A stretch of 64,000 bases of DNA, taken from Catenulispora pinistramenti (GTDB lineage: Bacteria > Actinomycetota > Actinomycetes > Streptomycetales > Catenulisporaceae). Below the pieces are notes generated by a model. That model worked only from the letters and a program-made list of their open reading frames with translations, was not told the origin of the DNA and made no database searches. The translations under genes and the position numbers were made by a program. Positions 1 through 7,900 of the stretch are shown here, piece by piece. The stretch is taken from assembly GCF_018274385.1 (NCBI RefSeq), contig NZ_JAAFYZ010000011.1, forward strand, positions 31,496 to 95,495. The letters run 5' to 3'. Each line of letters begins with the position of its first letter. The first letter of the stretch is position 1.

Positions 1-2
1 GC

Positions 3-356
3 GCGAGCCTGGTCGACGGCTACGCGGTCATCAAAGACGCCGAGGTGTGGCTGCAAGGCGTGCACATCGCGGAGTACGCGGAGGGCACGTGGACCAACCA
101 CTCCCCCCGCCGCAACCGCAAGCTCCTGCTGCACCGAGCCGAGATCAACAAGCTCATCGGCAAGACCAAGGAGACGGGCCTGACCCTGATCCCGCTGGAG
201 CTGTACTTCAAAGACGGCAAGGTCAAGGTCGAGATCGGCCTGGCGCGAGGCAAGAAGACCTACGACAAGCGCCAGACCCTCATGGAGCGCCAGAACAAGC
301 GCGAGGCCGAGCGCGCGATGGCCGCCGCCTTCAAGCGGAACAACCGCCGCCGCTAG
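3..356 (+). CDS. smpB: SsrA-binding protein SmpB (5'-truncated by window edge)
   Basis: SmpB binds tmRNA and takes it to stalled ribosomes during trans-translation. The visible 117 residues match the C-terminal two thirds of the family: the beta-barrel segment around [12 protein letters not shown], the hallmark stretch [18 protein letters not shown], and the segment [20 protein letters not shown]. The tail is basic (KRNNRRR) and in this family becomes helical in the decoding centre. The start lies left of the window. The ssrA gene begins 200 bases downstream on the same strand, the usual smpB-ssrA pairing. Identification is essentially certain; only the N-terminus is missing. Confidence 0.97.
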   Translation, partial: ASLVDGYAVIKDAEVWLQGVHIAEYAEGTWTNHSPRRNRKLLLHRAEINKLIGKTKETGLTLIPLELYFKDGKVKVEIGLARGKKTYDKRQTLMERQNKREAERAMAAAFKRNNRRR

Positions 357-555
357 ACCCTGACCAGCGGCTTCGCAATCAGACAGGCCCACTCCCCGCC
401 ACCAGTTCGCCCACGGCGAACCCGCTGGAGTCTGCCCCGCCGAACCGCTACCCTTGGATCACGGCCCCGGGAAACCGAAGCCGACAGGTTGACAACAGAA
501 CAGAGACGACCAAGCGTCAGAAAACCAAACGTTTCCGACCAGAGTCGTCCAACAA

Positions 556-937
556 GGGGCCGAACGGTTTCGACATTGGACGTTTTGGCAGGGGAAGCGG
601 GCCGAGGAAGCAGCGATGATCTCGTTAACCACACGCTGCAAAAAAAATAACTGCCAACAAGACGCAGCTGAAGTCGCAGACCGCTTACGGTCTCGCCGCC
701 TGACAATAATCAGGTTATGACTTCTGTCGACCCGGGAGCGCCTCCGGCCCGGTAAGACATCATTAGGAGGATCCACCGCCAGGCACGGCCACAGGGCCAG
801 GCGGGACATCAATGTGGCTGGGCCTGTCAGCAGCGTGCCTGTGAGACTGCCGGGGCCAAGAAAAGCGAACACAGGCTGCGCCCGGAGAAGCCCTGACAAG
901 TCGCCGATGGACGCGGGTTCAATTCCCGCCGGCTCCA
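556..937 (+). ncRNA. ssrA: transfer-messenger RNA (tmRNA)
   Basis: The 5' end GGGGCCGAACGGTTTCGAC is typical of tmRNA. Bases 556-562 pair with CGGCTCC at 930-936 to form the acceptor stem, with one G-U pair, leaving A937 as discriminator. The T-arm GCGGGTTCAATTCCCGC lies just before it. CCA is not encoded (CTT follows), so it must be added enzymatically. The tag reading frame lies at 653-703. smpB is immediately upstream and a strong hairpin terminator follows at 962. Ends are inferred from stem pairing and may be off by a base or two. Confidence 0.95.
653..703 (+). other. tmRNA tag-peptide reading frame
   Basis: Reading from GCC at 653, the internal frame encodes ANKTQLKSQTAYGLAA and stops at TGA 701-703. 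The hydrophobic end with terminal LAA is the degron read by ClpXP-type proteases. The frame is preceded by an A-rich run (AAAAAAAATAA), as expected upstream of a resume codon. The resume codon is inferred from this layout, not proven. Confidence 0.85.
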
Positions 938-961
938 CTTTGTACTAGTTTGTGATGTTAT

Positions 962-991
962 GGCGGCACCATCGTTTGCGATGGTGCCGCC
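962..991 (+). terminator. ssrA rho-independent terminator
   Basis: A perfect 13-bp stem (GGCGGCACCATCG with CGATGGTGCCGCC) closed by a TTTG loop is followed by GTTATCTTTCTC. It starts 24 bases after the tmRNA 3' end. Confidence 0.85.
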
Positions 992-1126
992 GTTATCTTT
1001 CTCGGACGGCGCTAGGCGTACGAGCCTCAGGCAGACCGCTGCCGCCTCTGATAGCGGGCTGGCAGGGTGCGGCTGTAGGGGCTGGAGTGCCAAAACTCGG
1101 TTGGCCTTGCTGGGCCGAGCAACGTA

Positions 1127-1495
1127 TTGGGTATGAACCCGACGACAGCGAACACCGCAGCCAGGTTCACGCGGCCTGGCAGGTCCTGCGCGGTCGCCGA
1201 CGATCTAGAGCAGCTGAAGGGCCCCACAGACGGCGAGATTCAACTGCCGAACCGCCTGGATTGGGGTCCGCCGCGCAGATACCGTCTGCGTGTCGATACA
1301 GACGTTCACCTCTACTACGAGCGGGTTCTTCGCGAAGCCGCCTCCTCGGTCGACCTGAAGGCGTACCTCAACGGCAGCGTGCTTCGGTGACTATGGCGTT
1401 CCCTGGTTCTTCCACCCCGCTTGCGCGACAGCTGGGAGTCGCGTTTCCCGACGCTTCGGGAGTCGACCCCTGCGGACACGGAACGGCGGCAGTAG
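1127..1495 (+). pseudogene. broken partner gene of an AbiEii-type nucleotidyltransferase toxin
   Basis: The frame from 1127 has genuine-looking sequence (GRSCAVADDLEQLKGPTDG, LPNRLDWGPPRRYRL, AYLNGSVLR) and is stopped by TGA at 1388-1390. Without any frame change it continues as LWRSLVLPPRLRDSWESRF and ends at TAG 1493-1495. The join recreates the usual C-terminus of a small conserved actinobacterial protein that precedes AbiEii-like nucleotidyltransferases (family recalled from memory). One nonsense codon therefore seems to have killed it. The next broken gene starts at the following base, as in intact operons. Upstream residues near the start are poorly conserved, so the start is uncertain. 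Confidence 0.6.
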
Positions 1496-1914
1496 GTGGA
1501 GGAGTTCCACCTGCGACTGGCCACGGTTGGGCTGGGTGCATCCGAGCACGATTACGGAAGGCTGCGACTGACGCGGTTGTCGCCGCATACGTCGCCGACG
1601 GCCTGACGGCCGATGTAGAGCAGCGCACCGAGTACTACGTCCGGCTGCAAGTGGCCGATTCGAACACTGGCGACGAGAGCAAGGTTGAGCTGGTCCTCGA
1701 CATACGGCTCAACCCTGTGGTCCGGCTGGCTGTCGGTACCGTGGCTGCGGAACGAGACGCAGGCTTTGATCCGGAGTACTTCGCCGACATGCTGCGAACA
1801 GTGCACCGCTTCGATGACGAGGAGTTCGCACGCTACGGCGTCGCCCCCGGCCAGGCAGCCGAGATCAAGAAGCTGGCTGACGAGTGGCGGAGCGCGCTGC
1901 GGCCACCCAGCTAA
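1496..1914 (+). pseudogene. decayed AbiEii/AbiGii-type nucleotidyltransferase toxin
   Basis: A GTG at 1496, directly after the partner's stop, opens VEEFHLRLATVGLGASEHDYG, which resembles the N-terminus of AbiEii-like toxins. That frame stops at 1606. The rest of the family pattern resumes in another frame from about 1561: DAVVAAYVADGL, EYYVRLQVAD, KVELVLDIRLNP, then AAERDAGFDPEYFADML and a typical end near EWRSALRPPS. The segment that should carry the catalytic GG..YAVQAHG and SEDVDLFT motifs is absent. So is the middle part around HPDDAVANK and DFIDVDA. There is thus at least one frameshift and two deletions. No functional toxin is expected. Confidence 0.65.
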
Positions 1915-1955
1915 GGGGTGAGTTCACTCAGCCCAGATCGGGGCCGGCGATAGGC

Positions 1956-2017
1956 GCAAGATCAGCTCCACAATAGGAACAAACCAGGGCCTTTCGGATC
2001 TTCCGAAAGGCCCTGGT
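1956..2017. repeat. dispersed core-plus-hairpin repeat, copy 1
   Basis: The core GCAAGATCAGCTCCACAA (1956-1973) is followed after 9 bases by a perfect 16-bp hairpin (1983-1998 with 2002-2017, loop TCT). On the minus strand the hairpin is followed by TTTGTTCCTATTG, so this copy could act as a terminator for vapBC, whose stop is at 2059. The core is shared exactly with copy 2 and almost exactly with copy 3. Confidence 0.75.
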
Positions 2018-2058
2018 GTATCGCTGGGTCGTACCGGTGCAGACGGTCCCGAGCGTGC

Positions 2059-2457
2059 TCAGACTCCCGGCATCACAACGGCGAGTCCCGCTTCCCGCGC
2101 CGCGTCGGCCAGGCGCTTGTCGTAGGTGACGAAGAACTCCGGCCGGATTCGCAACGCGGCGGCCAGGTGGATCGCGTCCAGGGACCGTACGGTGACCGGC
2201 CTGACCGTCTGGGCCAGGATGCGGATGCCGACGTCGAGGTCGACGAGGTTCACGAGGTCGAGGACGGGGTGTAGCCGAGCAGCGGATTCCGGTACGTAGC
2301 GTGCCAAGGCGCGGAACGCTTCGACCTCCAGCAGCGCCGAACTCGTCCACGGCGAGTCGATGCGCTCGTCAAGCCATTCCCGCAACGCGTGGGTCTCGTT
2401 CTCGGCGTGGACCAGCTTGACGACTGCGGCCGAGTCCAGATAGATCGAACCCGCCAT
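2059..2457 (-). CDS. vapC: PIN-domain ribonuclease toxin, VapC family
   Basis: This 132-residue PIN-domain protein is the toxin of a type II toxin-antitoxin pair; VapC toxins cleave specific RNAs with a metal-ion active site. Acidic residues fall where expected: D8 in IYLDSAAVVKL, E44/E46 in LLEVEAFRAL, D94 in RSLDAIHLAAAL, and D113 in FVTYDKRLADAA. The start is ATG at 2457, one base after the antitoxin stop, which fits coupled translation. A longer frame runs upstream but overlaps vapB. Copy 1 of the dispersed hairpin repeat lies just downstream and may terminate the transcript. The gene looks intact. Confidence 0.9.
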   Translation of the reverse strand: MAGSIYLDSAAVVKLVHAENETHALREWLDERIDSPWTSSALLEVEAFRALARYVPESAARLHPVLDLVNLVDLDVGIRILAQTVRPVTVRSLDAIHLAAALRIRPEFFVTYDKRLADAAREAGLAVVMPGV

Positions 2458-2458
2458 C

Positions 2459-2692
2459 TCAGTGTTCGTCCGCGCGTTCGGCGGCGATGAGCTGTGCGAC
2501 ATCGACCCCGTCCGGTTCGCCGAGGTCCATGCGCAAGATGGCCCGCTTCATCGCTGCGGCGCGTTCGGCTCGCATCCCGGCTTCGATGATTGCCTGGCGG
2601 ATGGCAGCCGAACGAGTCGCGCCATCGAGGGTGAGTATGTCGAGAGCATGGGAGGTCTCGCTGTCGGGGCGGATGGTGATGGTGTCGGCCAT
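2459..2692 (-). CDS. vapB: ribbon-helix-helix antitoxin, VapB family
   Basis: This 77-residue protein begins MADTITIRPDSETSHALDIL, a beta-strand and helix pattern typical of ribbon-helix-helix DNA-binding antitoxins. The charged C-terminal half (RAILRMDLGEPDGVDVAQLI) would neutralise the VapC neighbour. Its stop is one base before the vapC start. A palindrome lies 9 bases upstream of its ATG, as expected for autoregulation by the VapBC complex. Some type II antitoxins share this fold without being VapB in the strict sense, but the pairing with a PIN toxin is clear. Confidence 0.85.
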   Translation of the reverse strand: MADTITIRPDSETSHALDILTLDGATRSAAIRQAIIEAGMRAERAAAMKRAILRMDLGEPDGVDVAQLIAAERADEH

Positions 2693-2700
2693 GACCCAAG

Positions 2701-2721
2701 CGTAAGACGAATTGTCTTACG
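2701..2721. promoter_or_regulatory. vapBC operator palindrome
   Basis: CGTAAGAC and GTCTTACG form perfect 8-base arms around a 5-base spacer, ending 9 bases upstream of the vapB ATG. This is the expected location of a VapBC autoregulatory site; binding itself is inferred. Confidence 0.65.
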
Positions 2722-2794
2722 TCGCAACGCGGTCGTCAGCTGCAATGGTCTCCGCGGTGGCGAGTACGGCGAACACCGTACCCGTGAACCATTT

Positions 2795-2882
2795 CCGCAG
2801 GTCAGCAGTGTTCAAGTAGTGCAAGATCAGCTCCACAAAAAGAACAAACCAGGGTCTTCCGGCACCTTCGGAAGACCCTAGT
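2795..2882. repeat. dispersed core-plus-hairpin repeat, copy 2 (left direct repeat)
   Basis: Bases 2795-2838 match 14286-14329 at 38 of 44 positions. The core GCAAGATCAGCTCCACAA (2821-2838) is identical to copy 1. After 9 bases a hairpin follows (2848-2882, 14 of 15 pairs, loop CACCT). Its sequence differs from copy 1 but its pairing is kept. On the minus strand the hairpin runs into TTTGTTCTTTTTG, resembling a terminator. Confidence 0.75.
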
Positions 2883-2992
2883 CTGCTTAATGCCGGAGCG
2901 GGGCTGTTTGCCAGGCCGAGACAGCGCCGTAGTGGAGATGGCCCGCTGCGCCCGCTCGTGTCATCGGCCGATTGCTGCTTACGGCTAGACGA

Positions 2993-3235
2993 GCAGCTTT
3001 CGTTGCCGTGCCACGAGGGAAACTGCGCGCCCGTACACGGTAAGCGGAGCCCGACGGCACCCAGGCTGTCGATGACGTTGCTGGCTGCGTGTTCTGTCAG
3101 CTTCCGCTGCAAACAGAACGTGCACAGCATCCAAAGCGTCCCGTGGACTTCCAACCCATAGGCACGTGCCACGCGAGTCGCCGCCTGATCGTCGCTAATG
3201 CTGACGGCGCCATAGAGTTCCGCATAAGCGGCCCG
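2993..3235 (-). pseudogene. C-terminal remnant of a DUF3368-type PIN protein
   Basis: Reading left from 3235, just after an in-frame stop (TGA at 3238-3236), the minus strand encodes SISDDQAATRVARAYGLEVH, then GTLWMLCTFCLQRKL and VGLRLPCTGAQFPSW. The DDQAARRxAxxxGLEVxGT block and a following helix resemble the C-terminal half of DUF3368 PIN-domain toxins. No N-terminal half with the first active-site aspartate is visible upstream. No UPF0175-type antitoxin partner is seen. The frame stays open to 2717 through the repeat hairpin, so the natural end is unclear. It is most likely a decayed toxin gene. Confidence 0.5.
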
Positions 3236-3552
3236 TCAGACACCACACCGTCTGTCAGCTCCCCCCATCCCGTCGCTGACCGTGTCCGGCGACAGGCCCG
3301 ACACCCGGCCGCCGCCGTGATCCCGCCATGCCCCAGCGCCCCGGGCCGCAGCCCCGCCGCCAGCCGCCTGCCCGCCTGCCCGCCCCGGCTTGTTCGGCGG
3401 TCCCGGGCTCCATGGCAGGACCGCAGCCCCGATCGGCGGTGTCCCGCGTCGTTCGAGGTACTTGCGTCGTCCATCCGAAGCGGTACTGACGACGTTGAGG
3501 GGCCGCACCGGTCGGTTCGCGTCGGATGGGTTCGCTGCCTTTTCGTAGGGCG
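3236..3552. other. gene-free stretch downstream of jetD
   Basis: I see no convincing gene, RNA or strong hairpin here. The open frames are compositionally biased shadows (Arg/Pro/Gly-rich). The minus-strand jet operon ends at the right border and the PIN remnant begins at the left. Confidence 0.5.
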
Positions 3553-4959
3553 TTATGGCAGGCCGGCGGGATCGGTGCCGTGATCGGTGCCGTGAGCGAG
3601 GTCGGCGAGCAGCACGTCGATGACCTGCTCCTCTTCGACTCGCACGGCATGGGCCTGCAGGTGTCGCCGCAGCTCTGGGTCCCACGGTGTGTCCCTGGCC
3701 CTGGACGATGACAAGGGCGTGCCGAGTCCGCGTGCCACTGCGCGGAGGTAGGCGACGCTGTCGTAGCGCCAGGGGACGGCGCTGGATCCGGTTCGGTCCA
3801 CCAGGTCGAAGACGCCGGCTGCGATACGGACGCCGCCCCAGTCGAAGTCGCCGTGGTAGCGCACGTTCGCGCATCGGGTGGCGACTTGGCGGAGCAGCCG
3901 GTTCGCGGCGACGGACGGCGTGCCTTCCAGGCAGATCAAGGGAGGGCAGGAGGGGCCGAGTTCCGTGGCGGCTGCCGCGACGACGGCCGGGTTCTCGCAC
4001 ACGCTGACGGTGACGCCCGCGAGATCGCCGATGCGGTGGGGCGGGTCATCGGCGGGTGGGTCCGACCAGCTGTCGAGCATACGCAAGGTGAGAACAAGTG
4101 GTTCGCCCGCGTTGGCGGCCGCGGTCAGCAGCCGGGCAAGGGTGCCGTCCTCTCCCGGCGGCGGCGGGACGTTGAGGACCAGGACACGTGAGGACAGGTC
4201 GTCGGGTGCGACCCCGACCGCCGCCCAGGCCGCGCGGCGGCCTTCGGCGTCGGCGGTGTCGGTGGCCGACAGGCCGGCGAGGGCCCGGATGGCGCTGAGG
4301 ACGAGTGCGGTCAGTGGGCGGCCGTCGTCCAGGGCGTGGGCGTCGCCCGCGGTGCGGGCGGCCAGGACGGGGCGGACGATGCCGGGGTGGGGCAGGACGG
4401 ACAGGACGCGTGCTGCCTGCGCGGCGAGTGCGCTGCCTGCGGAGGCGCCGTCGGCCTGTCGTTTGAGGAGGCCGGACGTCCGCACGCGGTCCAGCCACGG
4501 TGCCAGGTCGGGGCGGTGCTCGGTGAGGCCGGCCAGTGGTTCGTGCGCGGATTCCCAGGCTCTGGACGAGGCGGCTTCGGCCTCGTGGCGGACGGTGATC
4601 GGTCCGCGTAGTACGTGGATGGCCGCGCGAAGCCCGTTCGGGCTCATCTCGGATTCCTTCAGGACGGCGTCGACGTCGCGCAGCCGGATTGTCAGGGACC
4701 TGCCGTGGCCCGGCGCGCGTCCGAGCAGTCGTTCGGCGGCGCGGCGCTGGCCGGGATCGGGGTCCGCGAGTGCGACCGTGCCCTCGACGACCGGCATGCC
4801 GGCCGCGATGCGTTCGGCGATCCGGTCCACCAGCCATTGCAGCTCCGGTGCGCCGAGCAGGCGTCGCAGCCGCACGGTGTCGATGGACGCGGGTTCGCCG
4901 CTGGCCGCGGCCGTGCTGTCCTCTGCCGTGCCGTCCGCTGCCGTGCCGTCCTCTGCCAT
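3553..4959 (-). CDS. jetD: Wadjet type II nuclease subunit JetD (TIGR02679/DUF2399)
   Basis: JetD is the nuclease of the Wadjet anti-plasmid system; it cuts DNA that the JetABC SMC-like motor has extruded. The 468-residue protein has a C-terminal Toprim-like DUF2399 domain: E345 in LICLEGTPSV, the DFDW motif at 371-374 in RYHGDFDWGGVRIA, and a late acidic VEEEQVID segment. These are the metal-binding positions expected for such nucleases. The start lies 5 bases after the jetC stop. The N-terminus is an unusual in-frame repeat (EDGTA, ADGTA, EDSTA) encoded by a 15-bp tandem repeat. The stop codon is the operon's end. Confidence 0.9.
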   Translation of the reverse strand: MAEDGTAADGTAEDSTAAASGEPASIDTVRLRRLLGAPELQWLVDRIAERIAAGMPVVEGTVALADPDPGQRRAAERLLGRAPGHGRSLTIRLRDVDAVLKESEMSPNGLRAAIHVLRGPITVRHEAEAASSRAWESAHEPLAGLTEHRPDLAPWLDRVRTSGLLKRQADGASAGSALAAQAARVLSVLPHPGIVRPVLAARTAGDAHALDDGRPLTALVLSAIRALAGLSATDTADAEGRRAAWAAVGVAPDDLSSRVLVLNVPPPPGEDGTLARLLTAAANAGEPLVLTLRMLDSWSDPPADDPPHRIGDLAGVTVSVCENPAVVAAAATELGPSCPPLICLEGTPSVAANRLLRQVATRCANVRYHGDFDWGGVRIAAGVFDLVDRTGSSAVPWRYDSVAYLRAVARGLGTPLSSSRARDTPWDPELRRHLQAHAVRVEEEQVIDVLLADLAHGTDHGTDPAGLP

Positions 4960-4963
4960 GCCG
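4910..4963. repeat. 15-bp tandem repeat encoding the JetD N-terminus
   Basis: Three units of 15 bases (GCCGTGCTGTCCTCT, GCCGTGCCGTCCGCT, GCCGTGCCGTCCTCT) and a partial fourth (GCCATGCCG) lie head to tail. Because the unit is a multiple of three, copy-number change adds or removes five residues without breaking the frame. Confidence 0.85.
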
Positions 4964-4964
4964 A

Positions 4965-7900
4965 TCAGGCGTCGAACAACGTCGGTTCGAGCTCGCCGGA
5001 CGTGGCGGTCGCACGGCTGCGCTGCGGCGGCAGATAGGGCTCTGGCCGGGTCAGACGGACGCGGTCACGGCCGTCCCAACGCCAGGGCGTGACCAGGACC
5101 GCGTCGACGCCTTCGGAGCGGGCCAGCTGGGCGATGCCGATGCCCGGCACCGTGGGGTAGCAGGCCCATTCGCGTTCGGAGGTCATGACGACATCCAGGT
5201 CGAACGCGGCCAGCAGGCCCAGGCACTTGGCGCGGGAATCGTCGTCGACGCCCGCGAACGCCTCGTCCAGGGCGATCAGCCGCGGGGCCTGGGGGTGGCC
5301 GGAAGAGTAGTGCGAGGACGCGGCGGCGAACAGGGGAACGGACGCGGCCAGCACGCGTTCGCCTCCGGACGCCGGGCCGGCGGCGCTCACCCAGGACCCG
5401 TCCTGGCGGCGCTGGATGCCGAACTCGTGCCAGGCGCGGTAGTCGAAGGCGCGGGTGAGCTGGTCGTGCCAGGTGTCCGCGGGGTTGGCGGCCCGGTCGT
5501 CGGCGATGCGGCGCTGGAGGAACTCCCCGACCGCGGCGCGGTCGGCCGGGCTCCACGCGTCAACCACCTTGCGCAGCAGCCGAGTGCGCACGGCTTCCAG
5601 CCCTTCGGGGGCTCCCTTGGCGGTGCGCCAGACCAGCCGCAGCGCCATGCCGGTGGATGTGGGGCGGGCCGCCAGATCGTCGTTCATCGCCCGCACCGTC
5701 ACCTCGGCCTCGGTGATCAGTTCCTGCAGCGCGCCGGCGACTTCGCCGACCAGGTGATTCTCCAGCAGTTCGCGTTCCTTGGCCGACAGCAGCCGGGTGC
5801 GCTGGGCGACCTCGGCGTCCAGGGCGGCGGTCAGCGTCGGCACGTCCTGGGCACGGCCGGCGAACACGACGTCCACGACCATCAGACCGTCCTGCAGGGT
5901 CATACCTACTTGGTGACCGTGCCGGGCCAGGGCACCGGACAGCGCCTGCTGCTCACGCGAGACCCGCTGCTGGACGCGTTCCCAGGCCGCATCGGCGTCG
6001 TCGAGGGCGGAAAGCGCCGCGTCGACGGCTCGAGCCAGCGCGACAGCCGGGCCCGGGACCCAGGTCTGGGCCGTGCCGGGCTGCTGCAGGTCCGGCAGCG
6101 CGGTGGCCAGCAGGCCCGTGGCGGCGAAGCGGCGGAGCGCGGCGACGGCCTCGTCGCGGACGGCTGAGGCTGCCGCGATGTCCTCGTCGAGTTGTAGGCG
6201 GCGGCCCTCGGCGCGCTCGCGTTCCTTGAGTGCCTGTTCGCGGTGCGCACGGACGGTCGTCAATGTGGCGGCCGTGGTCTGGAGCGCCACGTTAACGCCG
6301 GCCAGGCGGCGGTGCAGCTCTTCCACCGCGGCACCGGAGGTTTCGAGCAAGGTGCGGTGTTCCTCGGCGGCGCCCTCGGCCTCCTGACGGGCCAGCAGTT
6401 CCGCCTCGTCGGACTCAGCCAGGCGCGCGGCGGCGCGGCGGCGTTCGGTCTCGGCGTCGGCGGCCTCGGCAGTGGATCGGGAACTCGCCGTCAACGCCGG
6501 CCACAGGCCGGAAAGGACGTTCCGGTAGTCGGCCAGCGCCTCGGCCACGACGTCCAGGGCGGACGGATCGGCGGGCAGACGCGTGTCCTCGGCGAATGCG
6601 AGAACTGATGCCGCCGCCTCGGTGGCGACGTCCGCCGCGGTCCGAACCGCGGCCGAGCACTCGTCTTGGAACGCGGCGGCGGTGCGCGCCGCGTCGGCGT
6701 AGGTGGCGGCGCGGGTGTGGGCCTCGCGGAGCGCGGCGTCGGACGGATGCGACCGCAGCTCCTCGGCCACAGTGTCCAGACGTCGGGTGATCGCCTGCGA
6801 CTCGTCGCGAAGGGTGCTGATCCGGCTGTCCAGCAGCGCCGCGTGCTCGGCGAGTTCAGCCAGCCGCGTGCGACGGGCTGCTTCGCGGGCGCCGTCACCG
6901 ATGTAGTGGGCTGATTCTTTGTGCCAGGCTCCCCGCAGAGTGCCGAGCCGGTATCGGCCGTCGGGGCCGACCCAGGTGTGATGGCCCGGTTCGGAATCGG
7001 CCGTCGCGACCGAGATGGCCGCCAGGGCGGTGGCGACCGTCGGCGCTGACAGGGCCGCGGATTGCGGGTCTTCGGCGTCGATCGCGGGCCGAAGAGCGGC
7101 TGCCAAGGTGCGGCCCGGGGCGGGACCGTCGGGGGCCAGGAGCGTGTCGCCCTCCGCGGTGACGAACCGTCCGTCCGGATCCATCCAGGCGTCCAAGAGG
7201 CCGGAGGCCTCCAGCGCGGCCTCCAGACCGGCACGGTCCTGATCCGGCACGTCGTCGTGGAAGTCGACGACCTTCCACAGCGGTGCACCGGGACGGTCCG
7301 TTCGGGTGCTCGTGTCGCGGGTGTGGGGGATCGGCGGGGCGTCGTGATGGCCCTGGTCCAGACGGGCGATCTCGTCGGTGACGGTGGACAGTTCGCCCTC
7401 GGCTCGGACTCGGGCCGCGTCCACGTCCGCGACGCGGCGGTTCAGCTGGGCCGATTGCGCTCGTCCGGATTCCTCGGCCTGTCGGGCCGCCGGGTTCGGA
7501 CCGTCGAGGGTGGCGACCCAGCCGGCGAGTTCGGACAGCGCGGCCTCACGGTCGCCGAGCACGAGTTCGGAGCAGGCGCCGCTCCAGGATTCCCACGCGC
7601 CGACCAGCGCGTTGCCGTGTCTGGTCACGGTTGCGGCGGCTTCGGCGGCGGTTTCGGCCGCGGCGGTCGCGGTGCTCGCGGCCCGGTCGGCGGCCGAACG
7701 CGCCGCTCCCAACCTCCGCGCGGCGTCCTCGGACGTCTTGTGCAGCGCACGCAGACCGCTGAGCGCCTGGTGCCGGGTCCTGATCAGCGCTTCGGCGCTC
7801 TGCCGGGCCGCCGAGGGATCCGGGGCGGCGGTCAGCGGGATCCGGACGGCGGTGTGGTCGATGCCGGCGGTCTCAGCGGCGGCGTCGGCATCGCGATGCA

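Noticed and set aside
489..517. TTGACA at 489-494 as the ssrA -35 box
   Set aside because: No good -10 box at the right spacing, and it lies too far from the mature 5' end at 556 unless a longer precursor is made.
952..1914. A 320-residue plus-strand protein
   Set aside because: Only its C-terminal half resembles a family; the rest is terminator and out-of-frame sequence of the broken partner gene.
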